Source: Telmatactis stephensoni
Lineage: Eukaryota > Cnidaria > Anthozoa > Actiniaria > Isophelliidae
Direction of reading: 5' to 3'
DNA length: 64,000 bases
Assembly (NCBI GenBank): GCA_029948255.1
Contig: JALIZF010001785.1
Location: 434,001-498,000, forward strand
Part shown: in pieces, positions 9,872 to 23,800 of the stretch
Numbering within the stretch: position 1 is the stretch's first letter
Layout of the letters: the number at the start of each line of letters is the position of its first letter
The notes under the pieces: model-generated
What the model saw: only the letters and a program-made list of their open reading frames with translations
Told to the model about the DNA's origin: nothing
Databases searched by the model: none
Made by a program: the position numbers and the translations under genes

Positions 9872-10789
9872 CTACAAAAGCAAAATCAATGAAGATTTTT
9901 AAACAAAAAGTCACAAGATTTAGTGGTCCTCCTCTAGTATACAAAATCTATACATCATTATCTTGGAGTAGAGAACCATTACTGCTGATCTGATAATGCA
10001 TGACCATCCCGCCTTCCATATCAATATTTGCACTTTGCATCAGATTGTGGAACTGAAGCCAGTCAATATTTGCAGCATGCACACAGTGTGTATTTGTCAG
10101 ATCAGATGAGTTTGGAGGGAGGTGCCTGATAAGGCTGTGTCAGTCACGTTGACTGCCCATAGCAATTTTATATCCTTGCTGATCTACAACATTGGGCACC
10201 ACGTGACCCTGCAATGCCTAGGGTGCCCCCATATCACCTAATACTGCTGCCCAGCGTGCCTCGATTTTAACTTTGCCTAAATTTCATTTAGCTACATATT
10301 AGATGTCACCTGCACTTATAAATGTATATACCTCTGATTATGAATCTGGCTTTGGTATAGTCATTCCGTTTTCCACAGTTTTTGAACAGTACATCAACTC
10401 GATGCAACTTGTTGTTTAAATGTTGACAGACTACGTCTTACAAGATTATCTTATGTACGTTTTATAGTTTACAACATCAACAAGACCTCTTTGTCTTTTA
10501 TGAATGCAGTCACAAAATTGATAACAAAAATCAGTAAGACTTTCATCAACACCGATCAAGCAAGATCACATGTATAAATTCCCAAAACATGACCCCAAGC
10601 ACGTTTCACAAAGTAAAGTTGTGTAACTCTGTCTTCAACCCGGCACAAATCTATCCAAAATCATAACCAACTTTCGCGAAGAAAACAAAAATTCACAAAC
10701 ACATCTTAAGCTAACACACTTACTTAACACATCTAAAACGTTAATCTGTAAAATGATAGCGTCAAAGAACAATAATTATCAAAATTTAC
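9872..10789 (-). other. 5' UTR intron of COX6B
   Basis: Antisense intron between an acceptor just upstream of the COX6B start (TTTTGTAG at 9872-9879) and a donor at 10789 (AG|GTAAATTT). The contents are ordinary AT-rich sequence; I see no gene or clear repeat. Confidence 0.6.
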
Positions 10790-11039
10790 CTTCTACTTCT
10801 GCTACAAATATCAGGTAATCCAAGATGGCGGAGAGAAGGGACATGCGCATTGATTCAAAAGGGTCTAAAACATTGGGGATGAATAGCAATTGATTGACCA
10901 CCCTCAAGGGATACCCATGATGCATTGGAATGAAAGGAGTCCATTACAGACGTCACAATGATAAACTGAAGAAGATAAAAAATTTGCTCTCTAATTTCTC
11001 GATTTTTTCTTAAAAATATAACCAAATTAAACAACAAAA
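10790..11039. promoter_or_regulatory. Divergent COX6B / LENG8 promoter region
   Basis: About 250 bp separate the noncoding first exon of COX6B (-) from the LENG8 start (+). AATCCAAGATGGCGGAGAG at 10817-10835 contains a YY1-type core (AAGATGGCGG). The same 19 bases occur in reverse orientation in the other divergent promoter of this window (58475-58493). The promoter role is inferred from position and motif. Confidence 0.6.
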
Positions 11040-14000
11040 ATGATATCTGGATGGACAGCAAGTGATATTACAGCCGCAGCAACATGGTAGGTTGGTTTTT
11101 GACGAATAAAAGTGGCGTTATGGCGAAGTATTAGGGCGTGAAGATGAACTAGCTGACGAAGTCAAGTAAAAATGTGCTGATATATTTGTCATCTTTCGCC
11201 TTTCTTCTGGATCGATTTAGAGCTGTTGTAGACAAACAGAGGTATCCGAAGAGAGGGTGAAGTTGTTAAGAAAGAGTTGAGCCACAAATAATTCAGACAA
11301 AGCTAACAGATTTGCAGATTTTGTGCTTGAAATTATAAGAACATTTTATAACGCTCATTTTACCACGATCCATCCTCTTGGCTATTAACTATTCAGTGTT
11401 TTGAAAATATTTTCTTTCTAACTGGTCTCATGAGCAGGTTGATAAACTCTACAAAAAGAATCATAGTATGATAAAATCACTACAATAGCAGTTATTTCAT
11501 AAGTTTATTCTACTTCTATTTTGAAATCTGAAAGTAGGGAATTTTTTTGCAACCATGCATTTTTCATAATAATACTTTTTCTGGATCCTATTCAAGTTTT
11601 TTCCTCCAGAGGGATTTCCCAAAAGTATTTAAACATGTACAAGAAATCTCTGATGAGATTTCAATCTCTGATGAGATTCTAAAAAGAGGCTCTACAATCT
11701 ACAATCCTGCTACATGTATTACACCCTTTATATTTTTTTCAAATCAATCCAAATCCTGCCATCCTGACCATTTTTTCCCAACTTTCCTGCTCTACTTTTT
11801 GCTTGTATCCTGAATCTTGCCCCCCAAAAGTCAAATCGCACAACTTGCTTTGCCTATTGTGGAACCTTTAAACATGAATTTCTCCTGATGGGTCTTAAAT
11901 TGTTTTCACAAGGGGAAGATAGTTTTTATGATAGAGTGAAAATTGTCTTGTGTGTGATGGATTTATGTATATAGTAACTTATTTGTTAATTTCCTAGGAT
12001 TCTAAGTAAAATTCTAAAATAATTCCTAATATTTTTGCTGCCAGGTCTCAACAATATGACACCAAAACTACTCAATCAACTGATAACTCAGAAACGACAG
12101 ATTCAACAAGCTCAAGTGAAACTAAAGCAACAGAAAACCCAGAATGGGAAAAAGCCAGACAAGCACTGGCGAAAGTAGCTGGAGCAAGTCCACAAAAAGC
12201 AAACAAGCCAAAGCAAACCCAAAATGCTAATAATAATGTAGTGAACTCTGCTTTGATGGCACAATATGGGCAGTATTACCAACATTATACATATCCTGGC
12301 TACGCTTATCCTCCTCCAGGGTACCCTCCTTATGGATACCCTCAACCATATCCATATCTACAGCAAAATGGATTACCTCATGCTACAGTGAGTATTAATA
12401 TGTATATTTGGTGGCTGACAAAATGAGGACTTTGTGCAACAGAAGGATCTTAAGACAGTGATTTTGATTTGAGTGTACTATGTACCAATTTATTTGTGGA
12501 TTTCAAGATGTTTAAGAATTGTGATGGAGCTGTCAAACATGTTTGTTAGGTCAATCCATCTTCACTTGATTGTTTTTGAAGGTGTTTGCTCTGTGGGGAC
12601 AGTTTAACAGTCCAAACACACCAATTGTGGAGTGTTTTAAAATCAGCACATGCCACACTCAGGTGGAAATCACAGCAATAGCATTTTCTATCAGAATGAA
12701 TCTCCATTTTCACAACATGATACTAAGTTGTAGAATAATTTTGTGATCCTTGTAAGGAAAAAATATATTAAGGTTTCACAAAATATCAAACTGAGTGGAA
12801 GTGTATTTATATTCATCTGTTATGTTTTATAAACTTTGCTTGTCCAATGAGTAAGAAAATTTGTTATCTGTAATATTTTTGCCAAGTATCTCTCTGTGAT
12901 GACTAATTGAACTATTTTATTATTTCAGCCACCAATGCCTTATCAGCAATATACTAATACACAGCCCCAAGGCCATTCATCAGGAACCCTTAAATCAGAA
13001 TCCTCATCTACAGAATCACAATCCACAGTTAGCGAATCTAGAGGCCAGTCTGAAAATGAACAACAAGCACAAGCACAAGCTCATGAAACAGCCTACAGTA
13101 GACCATTTCAGCCTACATCTGGTGGAGTTCAAAATACATTTCAGTCTAGAATGGTATGCATTTCAAGGTTTAGTGTTCATATCAACATAGTCTGTATTCT
13201 TCATACTAACTTGTCTTATCTCTAAGGATAATGAAGACCAGGAAAATAGAGATTTTCAAGGAAATGTTGGCCAGGGTATGTCCAATAATAGACCACAAGA
13301 TAATTCAAGTTATGCAGATGCTGTGAAAGGGGGACAGAGGAAGATGTTTTGGAGACAGCAACGAAATCTACCTAGACCTTGGCAAGAAGGTAAAGTACTA
13401 CCATATTACCTATATTATTATTATTAATTATCAACTCTCAATACTTAAAGGGACACTGATGGCCCTCCATCAATTATTGATTGTGAGACTTGTCTAGAGT
13501 AAAATTTGTCATGAATTTCAAAAATTACACTTGGAATTCCTGTGATATTATGACATCATGTGGTTGCTTGGAGCAGTTCAGTGTGTTCACACATGGTTAT
13601 TTATTCATTTTGTGTCCACATCTAAAATTACTATTTTGTTATTTCACAGGAAATACAGAAAACCACAAATTTCATGCTAAGAGGTTTAAACCAGCATTTG
13701 ATCCACCCACCAACACCCAAGTTAATCTGAATGAACAAAATGGACCATATAACCAAAGTAACGATAGAGTTTCACCATTTAATGCTCAAAAACCACCATC
13801 ACCCAAACAAATGGTCAGTGAAGAGAAAAATGATATGAGTTCATCGCCTAGTACAAACAATGAACAACAGTAAGTATTTGTTTTATTCAAAGTTTAGTAT
13901 TTGTATAGGAAATTATATTGGTTTCGAGTGCAATTTGGAATAAATTTGAACAAGTGGGATTTCAAAGAGTTTCAAAAGAGCGAACTTTTTGGAATAAAGC

Positions 14001-17000
14001 CTGAGTGCGGGCTTGATGACGTGTGATGGTGTCAGTAGAGTGTGCACATTTCAGCAAAAATTTCATTCAAAAACACAACAAAATTCTCACCTTTTTTCCA
14101 TTCAAAATCATTCCTTTGTGATCAAAATATGCATAGTTTTGATGTTAGATAATGTGAACAACGGCAGAACTAAGAAAACTTGGATTTTGACACTGTTTTG
14201 GAAAACTCAAATTTGTACTAAATTTCCTTTTTTTGCACTAAATTTCCTTTTTGCTGCACTAAATTTCATTCAAACAGCACTGCTCTTAGCCAATCAGCAT
14301 CAAGAAATTTTTGTCATGTATATTATTAGTAGCAAAAAATATGCTACTTTTGATGATATTAATGTTTATTATTTTTGGTTCTGCAGAAGTGATGTAAGTG
14401 CTCAAGAGTGGCCGCCAAAATTAAGGTATACTGTGTACTTTAGAGAATTACAGCAGTCTTTTAAAAGCCTATATAATATCTTACCCATGTCTGTAAATTT
14501 TCTAGGGATTATGTACAAAGGGCTTTTTCACCAAGTAGATGTAAAACTGAAGACGACAAAGATGACGTGGAATTAGCACTCAAAAAGATGCTTACAAAAG
14601 TCTTTGAGGAAAATAGGGCTAACTTTATTGACTGGGATGAAGAACCCTTACCAAGGTACATGTAACAGAAAATCTTCCTTGCTTGGGTCTTTATGTGTTT
14701 TGTTGACATTTCAACATTTCACTAAAAATGACATTCGTAACAACATCTAATGGTGATTTTTCCTATCAGGATAAAAAGCAATACTGACTTCAAAGAAGAC
14801 CGGCCACTTCCAAGATGGCATCCATCACGAAGACGCCAATCATCCCCTCACAGGTCACCACCCATGAGAAACACATCACCACCTTCATGGAGGAAAAGAG
14901 GCCGCAGTAGGTCCAGGTCCAGAAGCCCTAGTCCACCTTCAATTCAACAAAGCCCGGTAGACATAAGAGATAGGCTTGGTGGGAAGAACATGGCTCAAAA
15001 AAGTGGACCAAAGCAGAAGTTAAAAGCTAAGAATAATAATAAAGGAAAGAAAGGCAAAAAAGCAGTTGGGTAAGTATGTTTTTGGGAAGTCAACTTTCTC
15101 ATTCCACTGTTTCTGAATTATGATTTTGATGAGTTGCAAGATCACCCCAACATTTTGTGTTACACATGGTCAAAAAACCAAACTCTTTGTACTAAAAACT
15201 ATTTTGTCCTCAAACTAGGCCGGTGTTGGGTGATATACCTGCTGACCCAGAGAACCAAAAGAAAATAAATAAAAGAGCACAAAGATTTCAGGCTTCAATG
15301 GAAAACTCCAACCGATCAAGTCCAAATATATTAAGCACACTAAATTCATATGTAAGTAGTAGCTTGGAATGTTAATCACATATCAGATATTTCATGAAAA
15401 GTCTAAAGAAATCTTCTTTCTTCAGATTTATAATGATGGAGATGAAGAGGAGTTGGATTGGAGTAAATTCCATGTTGTTGGAACCTGTCAGGATTTAAAA
15501 AAGAACTACTACAGATTGACTGCAGTAAGTGTTTATTGAAGTAATTGAAAAGTTGCTCAGAGGCTGCCTTGAGAGAGAGGGGTGAGGAGTAGCAGGCATC
15601 AGGCCTTAACCTTCTAGATATTGAATTTCACCACAGCAAAATTGCAGTAAGAAATTGAGAGACTGAGCAGTACTGGCCCAGGCTGTTTTCTTTTTTGCAC
15701 AAATGCTTATTAAAATAGCAACTTACATGATCAGAGATCTACATGATCACACAGATCTACTTACAAATTTTGTGTCTTCTTTCAAGGCACCAGACCCATC
15801 TACTGTGCGTCCTAAAGAAGTGCTCATAAAATCCTTAAAGATGATTAAGGATCATTGGAAAGCCAACCAAGATGACTACAGATATGTTTGTGAACAATTC
15901 AAGTCAATAAGACAAGACCTAACAGTAAGTGGATGTCTTTACATGGAGTGGAATGTGATGTCAGAAAATAAAAGTTTGCACATTTTATTGTTTATTACAG
16001 GTACAAGGGATTCGGGATGAGTTTACCGTGGAGGTGTATGAGACTCATGCAAGAATAGCTTTGGAGAAGGTAAAATTGAAGGCTTACACATCAAAATGAT
16101 CTAAGTGACTTTGATGGATTCCAGACTTTGATATTTGAGCTTAAGAAAACTAGTTTGTATCATTTTATTCCATTGCAAAAAATCACTTAGGCCATTTTCA
16201 TGAGCAGCCCTTCAATTGTACTGCAGATTTTGTGCAAAAAATTCACCATGTGACATTTTATTTTAAAATATTGAGAAGTGACACATGGATAACTGTGAAC
16301 ATAATGTCTGCTCTATTCACTGGCTGTGCTCTAGCAGTGCCTGGGTGCCTGAGGCAATTAACATATGCACTTGAGTGACTGAAAGAAAGTACAAATGTAG
16401 GGCCTCCCTGGGAGCACAGCCTATTTTCAACAGTTTAAAAACTGGAGACTTTGCAATAACAATGATCGATGTATTGACATGGTACCATTGACACTGATTT
16501 AATTCTCCTTTAATCTTCCTATTTTATGATTTCCTTAGGGAGACAGAGAAGAGTTCAACCAGTGCCAGACGCAGCTTAAATCATTATATGACAACAATAT
16601 TGCAGGAAATGTTATAGAGTTCACTTCATATCGACTGCTGTACCATCTATTAACTAACAATGTGCTTGGTATCCTTTTGTTTGCTTTTGTTTTTTCCCAT
16701 AAACCTTTTTGGCAGCCTGTAACCTGCGTAATGATAATTTATATATTTACAATATTCATGAACTATTGAGTTATTTTTATTCATTATTGACATCTATTAA
16801 TAACACCATAAAATTCTATTTAAGCCTTAACAGACCTTCAGACTACTCAACAGACATATTGAAGCTGAAAGAAGAGGAAAAACAAACCGTACCTATACAA
16901 CATGCACTGCGTTTGTGCTCTGCATGGGCACTGTCTAATTACCACACTTTTTTCCAACTTTATCTTTGTGCTCCCAATATGTCAGGATACCTAATTGATC

Positions 17001-18075
17001 TGTTTGTTAAGAGGGAACGAGTTGCTGCCATCAAAGCCATGATCAAATCGTGGGTTCACTTTGTTCTCATTTGTAGGATGATTTTGGAATATCTGCAAGA
17101 TTCAAATCACAATTTTGAATTCCAGGATTATTGCAAAAGTCAAATCAGGGATGCTTTTCACTATCAACAACCTTTCATTTTTTAGTGGAAAAATACCAAT
17201 TGAATTTTCTTGTGGAGTGATCGGCTCTTTCTGATCTTTCAATAATACTTGTTTTACACTAATATGGTATCAGCCTTTGAACCCATGCTTGAATGGATAT
17301 ACTCCGGCCTAAGCAGTGTGACAGTACTATACTAGAAGTGACTGTTAAGTGTACCCACTATGGCTAAATTATATTCGTATTGAACAGTTCAAATCCTTTT
17401 CATCGCAATTTCAGATAGAACTACTATTTAGAATTTTTGCCCAACAATATCTTATCCCAAAATTCTGCATCATTGTGGCCCTAAAAGACTTTTTACCTTG
17501 TGATATTGGCAATTTGATACTAAACATATGAAGTCTTTGTAGATTTCGAAAATCATCCTTACAACTTGCTGTACAATGTAACTTATCATCATATTGATGT
17601 AATGTACATTATACAACACTACTGTGTGTATATGTGATATTTTGCATCTTAACAATCTGTGAATTCATATTTGTCCATATATATCAAGTAATTTCACACT
17701 TCACTCAAGAGGTATTATTATTTCACAAAATTCCATTCCAAAATTCTGTATATCATGTGTTAACGTCTGAGCAATCATAACATATGCCAAAGAAATTGTT
17801 TATAATATTATGATATATCTAACACACATCCCCCACCCAAGTATTTGCACCATGCTATCCTACCTGTTACTAACTTTGTTTTTTATTTCTCCCTTGCTTC
17901 CTTGATGGTGTTTCCTGTAAACAGCTACCGTCCCACTTTGCCTGTTGCCTTCATTCAATCTGAGCTAGGTTTTACAGATGAAGAGGATTGCAAGAAGTTC
18001 CTAGCAGAAGTAGGTGCAACTCTGACTGCCCAAGGTGCCAAGGTGGATTGTCGAGTTGCGTTAACGGAAGTCTGA
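11040..18075 (+). CDS. LENG8: LENG8 homologue (SAC3/Thp3-family protein)
   Basis: Fifteen exons join in phase to 800 codons: 11040-11086, 12045-12387, 12929-13153, 13227-13389, 13650-13869, 14387-14425, 14506-14655, 14770-15069, 15219-15351, 15426-15524, 15787-15924, 16001-16069, 16539-16668, 16854-17049, 17925-18075. The N-terminus ([20 protein letters not shown], later [17 protein letters not shown]) matches LENG8, followed by a Tyr/Pro/Gln-rich low-complexity region and a basic Arg/Ser block. From about residue 540 comes the conserved domain: [58 protein letters not shown], ending [14 protein letters not shown]8 is related to yeast Thp3 and to SAC3/GANP; homologues act in nuclear mRNA processing and export. 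AATAAA at 18700-18705 is a plausible poly(A) signal. Confidence 0.94.
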
Positions 18076-18771
18076 TGAATTCCAAGATCCCATGTGTGCA
18101 AATTTGAAATCAGTTATTAATCCACAAGCTGATTTCATTTTTGCATAGATTCATAGAATAGATTTACCAATTTTTGCTATGATAAATATTGTACATATTG
18201 AACTAAATTATCTGTAAGAGAAGAAAAATATTAATACGGTCACCTTTTTATACAAATATTATTGTAAGTATTTACAGCCAGTTATTAGAGAATTGTACAT
18301 TGGTGTCAATAGTAGAGGGAGTGTGTAAGGTGTTAGATTTACAAACCTAAACTGGAGATCATCTTGACGTGCCATCCTTGTCCACACATTGCATCAAGTG
18401 AGGAGTGATAAACCAACAAAGTAGAACCCTACGTCAAGCTGTGCTATGACTGACTGCAACATTTAACTGGCTGCCCCCACAGAGCTCAGTGATATCTAAC
18501 CACACCTAGATTGATCACATATTACTGGCAGCACTTATAGAGCTGACACCTTTACAACATCACTGGTGATCAGCAAGCAATTCACTGTCTGGTTACTGTC
18601 TAGTTATCAAGTTTCTTGCAGGATGAAGTCTCAAGAGGATGGGCCAAGGTGACAAGATTCTACACGTGTAAGATATTATTTGCTTTTTAACAAAATGAAA
18701 ATAAACTTGGAAGAAGTAAAAAAATCCTGTGTCAGTCTTCTTTAGCCTACTACTGCATCAAGGAAGGAGTA

Positions 18772-18930
18772 AGGATGGCACAGTTGGTTAGTGCATGGCC
18801 TTTGGTGCAAGAGGTTCAGAGTTCGATCCCCTGGATCTCACATCCTTGTTTCCTTTCTGTGTAGCTTTAAGTCTAGCTTTCAAATACCCTTAAAATGGAG
18901 CACTGATGGAGAGATCGTAAATGGAGGGGG
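18772..18930 (+). repeat. Diverged tRNA-derived SINE
   Basis: The head GGCACAGTTGGTTAGTGCAT resembles a tRNA A box and GAGTTCGATCCCCTGG a B box, followed by TTTCCTTTCTGTGTAGCTTTAA as in the copies at 3870-4047 and 43305-43600. Confidence 0.7.
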
Positions 18931-19280
18931 ATGCTAGTCGTACCTTTTAGGGGTCAAAATCTTGCAATCTGGTACCTTTTAGGGTGTCTCAGACTTAAGT
19001 GGACTACCAAAGACATAGCTGGTACCTTTTAGGGACTGTTTTGGGATAAATAAACTGCCTAAAATAAGCATGAAAGGGATGATTTCGATGATCTGAATTG
19101 AATCTTCAAAGCACATTGACAATGTGTTTCATTACTTTATTCTTTATTATTGTTTTTGACTTGGCACCTTTTAGGGGTAAAAATCAATTGTTGCCACTCC
19201 CACTCAGGTACCTTTTAGGGGTCATTTTCAAAATTTCTGACTGAGCATCCCCGTCCTCTTATATATAGGAGTCGCCCCCC
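18920..19280. repeat. Dispersed repeat with iterated GTACCTTTTAGGG
   Basis: The motif (G)GTACCTTTTAGGG(G) or a close variant occurs five times at uneven spacing. A second copy of the whole block is at 35515-35780. Both begin with a GGGGAT/GGGATT...TAGT motif and end with a GGAGTC-CCCC motif, so this is a genuine dispersed family of unknown type. Confidence 0.6.
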
Positions 19281-20285
19281 CCGGGAAAGATATACATACA
19301 TTAAATGAGCTTTAACTCCAGCTTAAACTCCAGATTTATCCAGGTTCTCCAGATTTTTGAATCATTCAACATGGTGCCATTCCTCTGTTCTTCCTCCTAT
19401 CTCCCACTGGGCAGGAAAACGCAATAACAGTAAGGGAGGTTTCCAGTGACATCTCTCCAGGTCTTTGGGTTTTGGATAGCCTGCATCACATCCGGACTTT
19501 CCCTCCGTTAATTAACGGAGGAAAAGCCTGGATGTGATGAGGCTAGGGGCTGGATGGTCTTGAGAATGGACCCTCGGACCCAATATCTATGGTTCCTATG
19601 TAAGCTAAAATGGACTGGGTTCAAAACCTAGAGATACACCCACAATGCAAATAAAAACCACATGCTAAACCTTTGATGGGACGTTCATTCCATCTTGGTC
19701 TAAAGTAAGTACTTGAGATTTATGGGAATTTGATGTTGCGGGTACCCTGTGTATCAAAACATTACCCATACGTCAATGCGGTGCTCCCGTGGTTACACCA
19801 ACAAACAAAATGGCGGCAAATCGATGTGTTTGTGAAGACTGAGCCAGATGTATAAATGAGCTTTGAGCTAAAGTTTGCCATTTGAAATCGATTTGATCAC
19901 GAAAATTAGGACTTTGCAGACTGCCGTGTTTAATCATCCTTTGGTTATAAAATGCATGATGAACTAAGAGAATGGAAAGTAAGTAAAAAATGTTTACCTT
20001 TACGAATGTCAATGAAAATTTTAAAGGGAAAATATATATAACCTTACTTCGAGTTTGCATTTCTCGCTCGATTTATTGTTGAAAATGTTGGTGCAGATGT
20101 TCGTAGACGTACAGAAAATGTCTATTCGTGTGTTATTTTAGGATAGAATCTCGATAGAATACGAATAGCGCCTACAATTTTAAAAGCTTAAAAGTGCCCA
20201 ACATATGAGTAAGCTTATGCTTATCATATGTAAACTTTATATTGCTGGTTAAACTTAACGAAACTCTGTATGTGATTGTTTTAGA

Positions 20286-20343
20286 GTACTCTTCTAATAA
20301 GTGGGATAAAAGTAAAGGAAAACAATTCAAACCAGCAAAAGAG
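20286..20343 (+). other. Candidate upstream KATNIP exon (uncertain)
   Basis: An acceptor (TTTTAG) and donor (GAG|GTGAGA) bracket an open stretch reading NKWDKSKGKQFKPAKE. Its phase does not fit the next exon at 20828, which needs one leftover base, and it holds no ATG. So either it is not coding, an exon is missing between them, or the start lies elsewhere in 19.8-20.8 kb. Confidence 0.25.
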
Positions 20344-20527
20344 GTGAGAACATTCATAGATCAATGATCTTACTAGTAAAGTGTGAAATTAGGGGCGTTT
20401 TACAAAATTTTAAATGGGGGATTTAATAGCTATTTTTCTGAGTGCTTTTAGTCTCACTGTTGAATTGTTGATGTCACTCTACCAAATAAACAAATTAAGT
20501 GGATTTGCAGTTCATGCTGAGTAAATA

Positions 20528-20773
20528 GAGACCTTTAGCTCCATGTAAATGTGAAACAGCAGACAGTGGAGAGGATCACGTGACCTGCTTTTTTCGCACC
20601 TGGCAATATAATGTACGTTTGACACTTAAACGTGAGCATGACTTTCCATGTTAACAAGGAGTGCAAAATGACTGACCTTTGAATTGAAATGTAAATATCA
20701 GATGCGATAAAAGCAGGTCACGTGATCCTCTTCGTCATCTGCTGTTTCCCATTTACATGAAGCTAAAGGTCTC
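20528..20773. mobile_element. Foldback MITE with TA target, GAGACCTTTAGCT ends
   Basis: GAGACCTTTAGCTCCATGTA at the left is matched by TACATGAAGCTAAAGGTCTC at the right. Both arms contain GGATCACGTGACCTGC or its complement. The element is bounded by TA on each side, compatible with a Tc1/mariner-type target. Confidence 0.65.
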
Positions 20774-20827
20774 TAATATGATTGTTTTTCAATGTTTGAT
20801 GATGTGATAAAACACAGCCACCTTCAG

Positions 20828-23800
20828 GAATAACTTCTAAAGATAACATTGCATCAGGATATGAAGACTACCTTTTGCTTCTACAAGAAAGAAACAGGTA
20901 AATATGACATAAAAATATTATTGATTTTAAAGGTAGGTGAACCTGGTTGGATCTCGGAAAGATTACCATGATATTTACTCATTAAATTTCTAGGGTTTCA
21001 GATAAGTAGCACTTATTCAGGGATGGGGTTAATTTGAGGGTGATGTTTATTTAAAAAATCATAATATTTATAAATAATTTAATATGTTCAGCAAATATTT
21101 TTACAACAAAATAAACATTTCAAACTGTTCAAACCTCATATTTTTACAAAATTTCAAAGTTTAGTTTTAATGTACTTGTTTTGTTTTATTCAAGTTGATA
21201 ATCTGATAGTGCTTTGGATAAGGGGAATAAATAATGATAATAACTTAATTAATGTCTCAATCTTCTAGCTGGGCACTGGTGCCTACTTATCGGGGAGACA
21301 AAAAAACAACAATATCAAAACGCAGTGCTAAATTAGTGGTGGTGTTTAACAGAGGGTGGTTCTTAAACAAGTAAATATCACTGAATACATTTAACTTCCT
21401 TAGAGTTAGTATGTATTTTATGGTCACTCCGACTCTATGGACAATGTGTCTACTATCTCTATGACTATAAGGGTGTCCATGAATTGCATAGTGTCTTACT
21501 TGAAGTTTCCACGAACAGTTGACATTTAGCTATGATATTGTAAACACTTGTATTTGGGCTTCCTGTGCCATAGGAAGCCCAAACTGGAAAGATGCATTTC
21601 TTTAATAATTGACTTTTGGGGTTAGGCAAGATGTTCAAATAATCCTTTTAAATACCATTTCTTTTAGATTATTAAAGAAGCTTAAAGAAAAAGATAGCAA
21701 ACAAATTGAACTTGAGAAAAAGGAGCAAGGTTTCTCTATTTATGTTAATGGTGCCAATGCTGATCTTTCTTGTGTTCCAAAGCCATCAACCTCAAAGAGT
21801 AGAGCGCCATCACGACAAACAAAGACAGCAGGTAATGCTAAAGATGTTATTGGCAGATGGAGAGGATTGATGTGATGATGTTTAAGAGGAGATTTTTTTC
21901 AATGACGAGCAATAATGGCGAAAAGCGCCAAAAACTAGACCTTCGTGCGAGTTTTAATCCAAATTTTCGTTCTGGATTAACACTCAAATCCTTTTTCTAC
22001 CGGTTAAAAACTGATGTACCAAGATAAAATACCTGTTTAAAATGAATTGTTGAATTGTACAAGCCTTTTTCTTGACGTTGTGTTGGGATTAAGCTTTTTC
22101 AAGCTGAATATAAAGACAACATACAGAAAATGAGCAAATGAAGGCCTAAACCTCATTTTCGATCCAAATTTTCGTTTTGGATTAACACTTTGATTTAACT
22201 TTCATCGGCCAAAACTACTTACAAACAACTTCAACTTTCTGACAGAAATAATTTGAATTCTGTACAACAGCTATTCTTCAACTCAGGAGTTTTTGTCGTT
22301 CACTGCTCGAACTTGAAAAAAATCCCCTCTTAATGTATAAACTCCACCTACCAAGACATTAAAGTGAGGGGCCGGTATTTAATTGGTTAATGGTATTCAA
22401 AGTTGTCAAAAATCTACCAAAAAGTGATCAAAACCTTTGTGGTAGTGGCCATGGTTCAAAGCGTAGCTCCGTAATTTTATGACCAATAAATTCTTGTTGT
22501 TTTTTTCAGATGCTTACAGTGAGAGAAGAAAACAACTAGAATATGAGCTGCAGTGGCTCGAACGAGAAGTAGGGTAAGAAAACACATCATTATTTTTTTT
22601 CACAAGGTTTTGGATGCTATAGTTTGTTAGATAGAAAGATGAAGTTACAATTTTAGTTTACTTCAGTTTTTTTTCTTGACAATATGAGTTTTTTTCTTTC
22701 AGAGAAGCTAGAGCCAAGACTGCTCCAATTCCAGACCAAGCACCACGCAAGGAATGGCAGCCAGTAAGTAAATCATTACAGTTACCATAGTTACCTGCCA
22801 TTTATGGTTACCATGGAAACCTGTCATTTCCTTATACCCACTATAGTTACCTGTCATTCATACTGTGGTTACCATGGAAACTTACTTCCTAATAACCATA
22901 GTTATATATCTGTCATTCTCTCTGGTTACTATGGAAACCTACTGTCTTTCAATAGTAATGTTGCAATGTTTACCTGTCATTTACTGTGGACTTATATGTA
23001 ACTGATTTTCTAGGATTCAGTGCAGATTAAAACAAATCAAGGATTGAAAGTCCAAGTAAAGGCCCCAGGTAAAGTGTTCATGCAGTTTTCATAGAAGTTT
23101 GAAATATTCTTCAAATCCTGATTGGCTACATTTCCTTTGCCATGGTTATCATATATGGAAAGGAAATATAGCCGATCAGGATTCAAAGTTAGTTGAATAA
23201 AATTATACACTATATCCATTTCCCACTTGAACAAAATCTCATGTAATCAGTGAGGTGCAGCCAGTTGTAATTATACCGGTAATGATGATTTACCAAATGC
23301 AAGAACAGGATGTGAAATGATGAAAATGACAGCATTGAGACGCCATGTTCAGAATGCAATTTTACTTCTAAGGCATTCTTTTTCATGTTGCATTGTGTTT
23401 GCTAAATCAGTCTGGTGTGAGAATTCAACATGATAATAGAAACTGCAGCTCACATAGAACAGTTTTTGTATGACTGGGAAACAGTATGGTCACTGTACAA
23501 TGTGGTTACTGCATGGTTATGGCAGAATTTTCGAATGTTTTTAATAATAGAAATTACGGAACTGACACGGTCATGGTACTGACGGTAAGCGGTTTCCCAC
23601 TCATATGAAAACCACTCTAATTCCTTTTCATAGGTCTGCTATCAGGTCTTTACAGTGAAGACTTTGATGTGATGGATGATGATGATGACAATGCTGCTGC
23701 TGAGAACACCTTTGATGATGACCTCAATAACTACCTGAACTCATCGGAAGAACTTGGTCTAGAAGACAATAGTGATGATGAGGATGAACTCACACTCAGC

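Larger units (their letters stand above)
18076..20285. other. LENG8 3' UTR and spacer to KATNIP
   Basis: The LENG8 3' UTR probably runs to about 18720. Beyond it lie a SINE (18772-18930), a block with iterated GTACCTTTTAGGG (18920-19280) and a 74-bp palindrome centred on TTAATTAA (about 19477-19550). Around 19808 is ACAAAATGGCGGC, a YY1-like motif that may mark the KATNIP promoter; the ATG there opens only a short frame. Confidence 0.5.
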
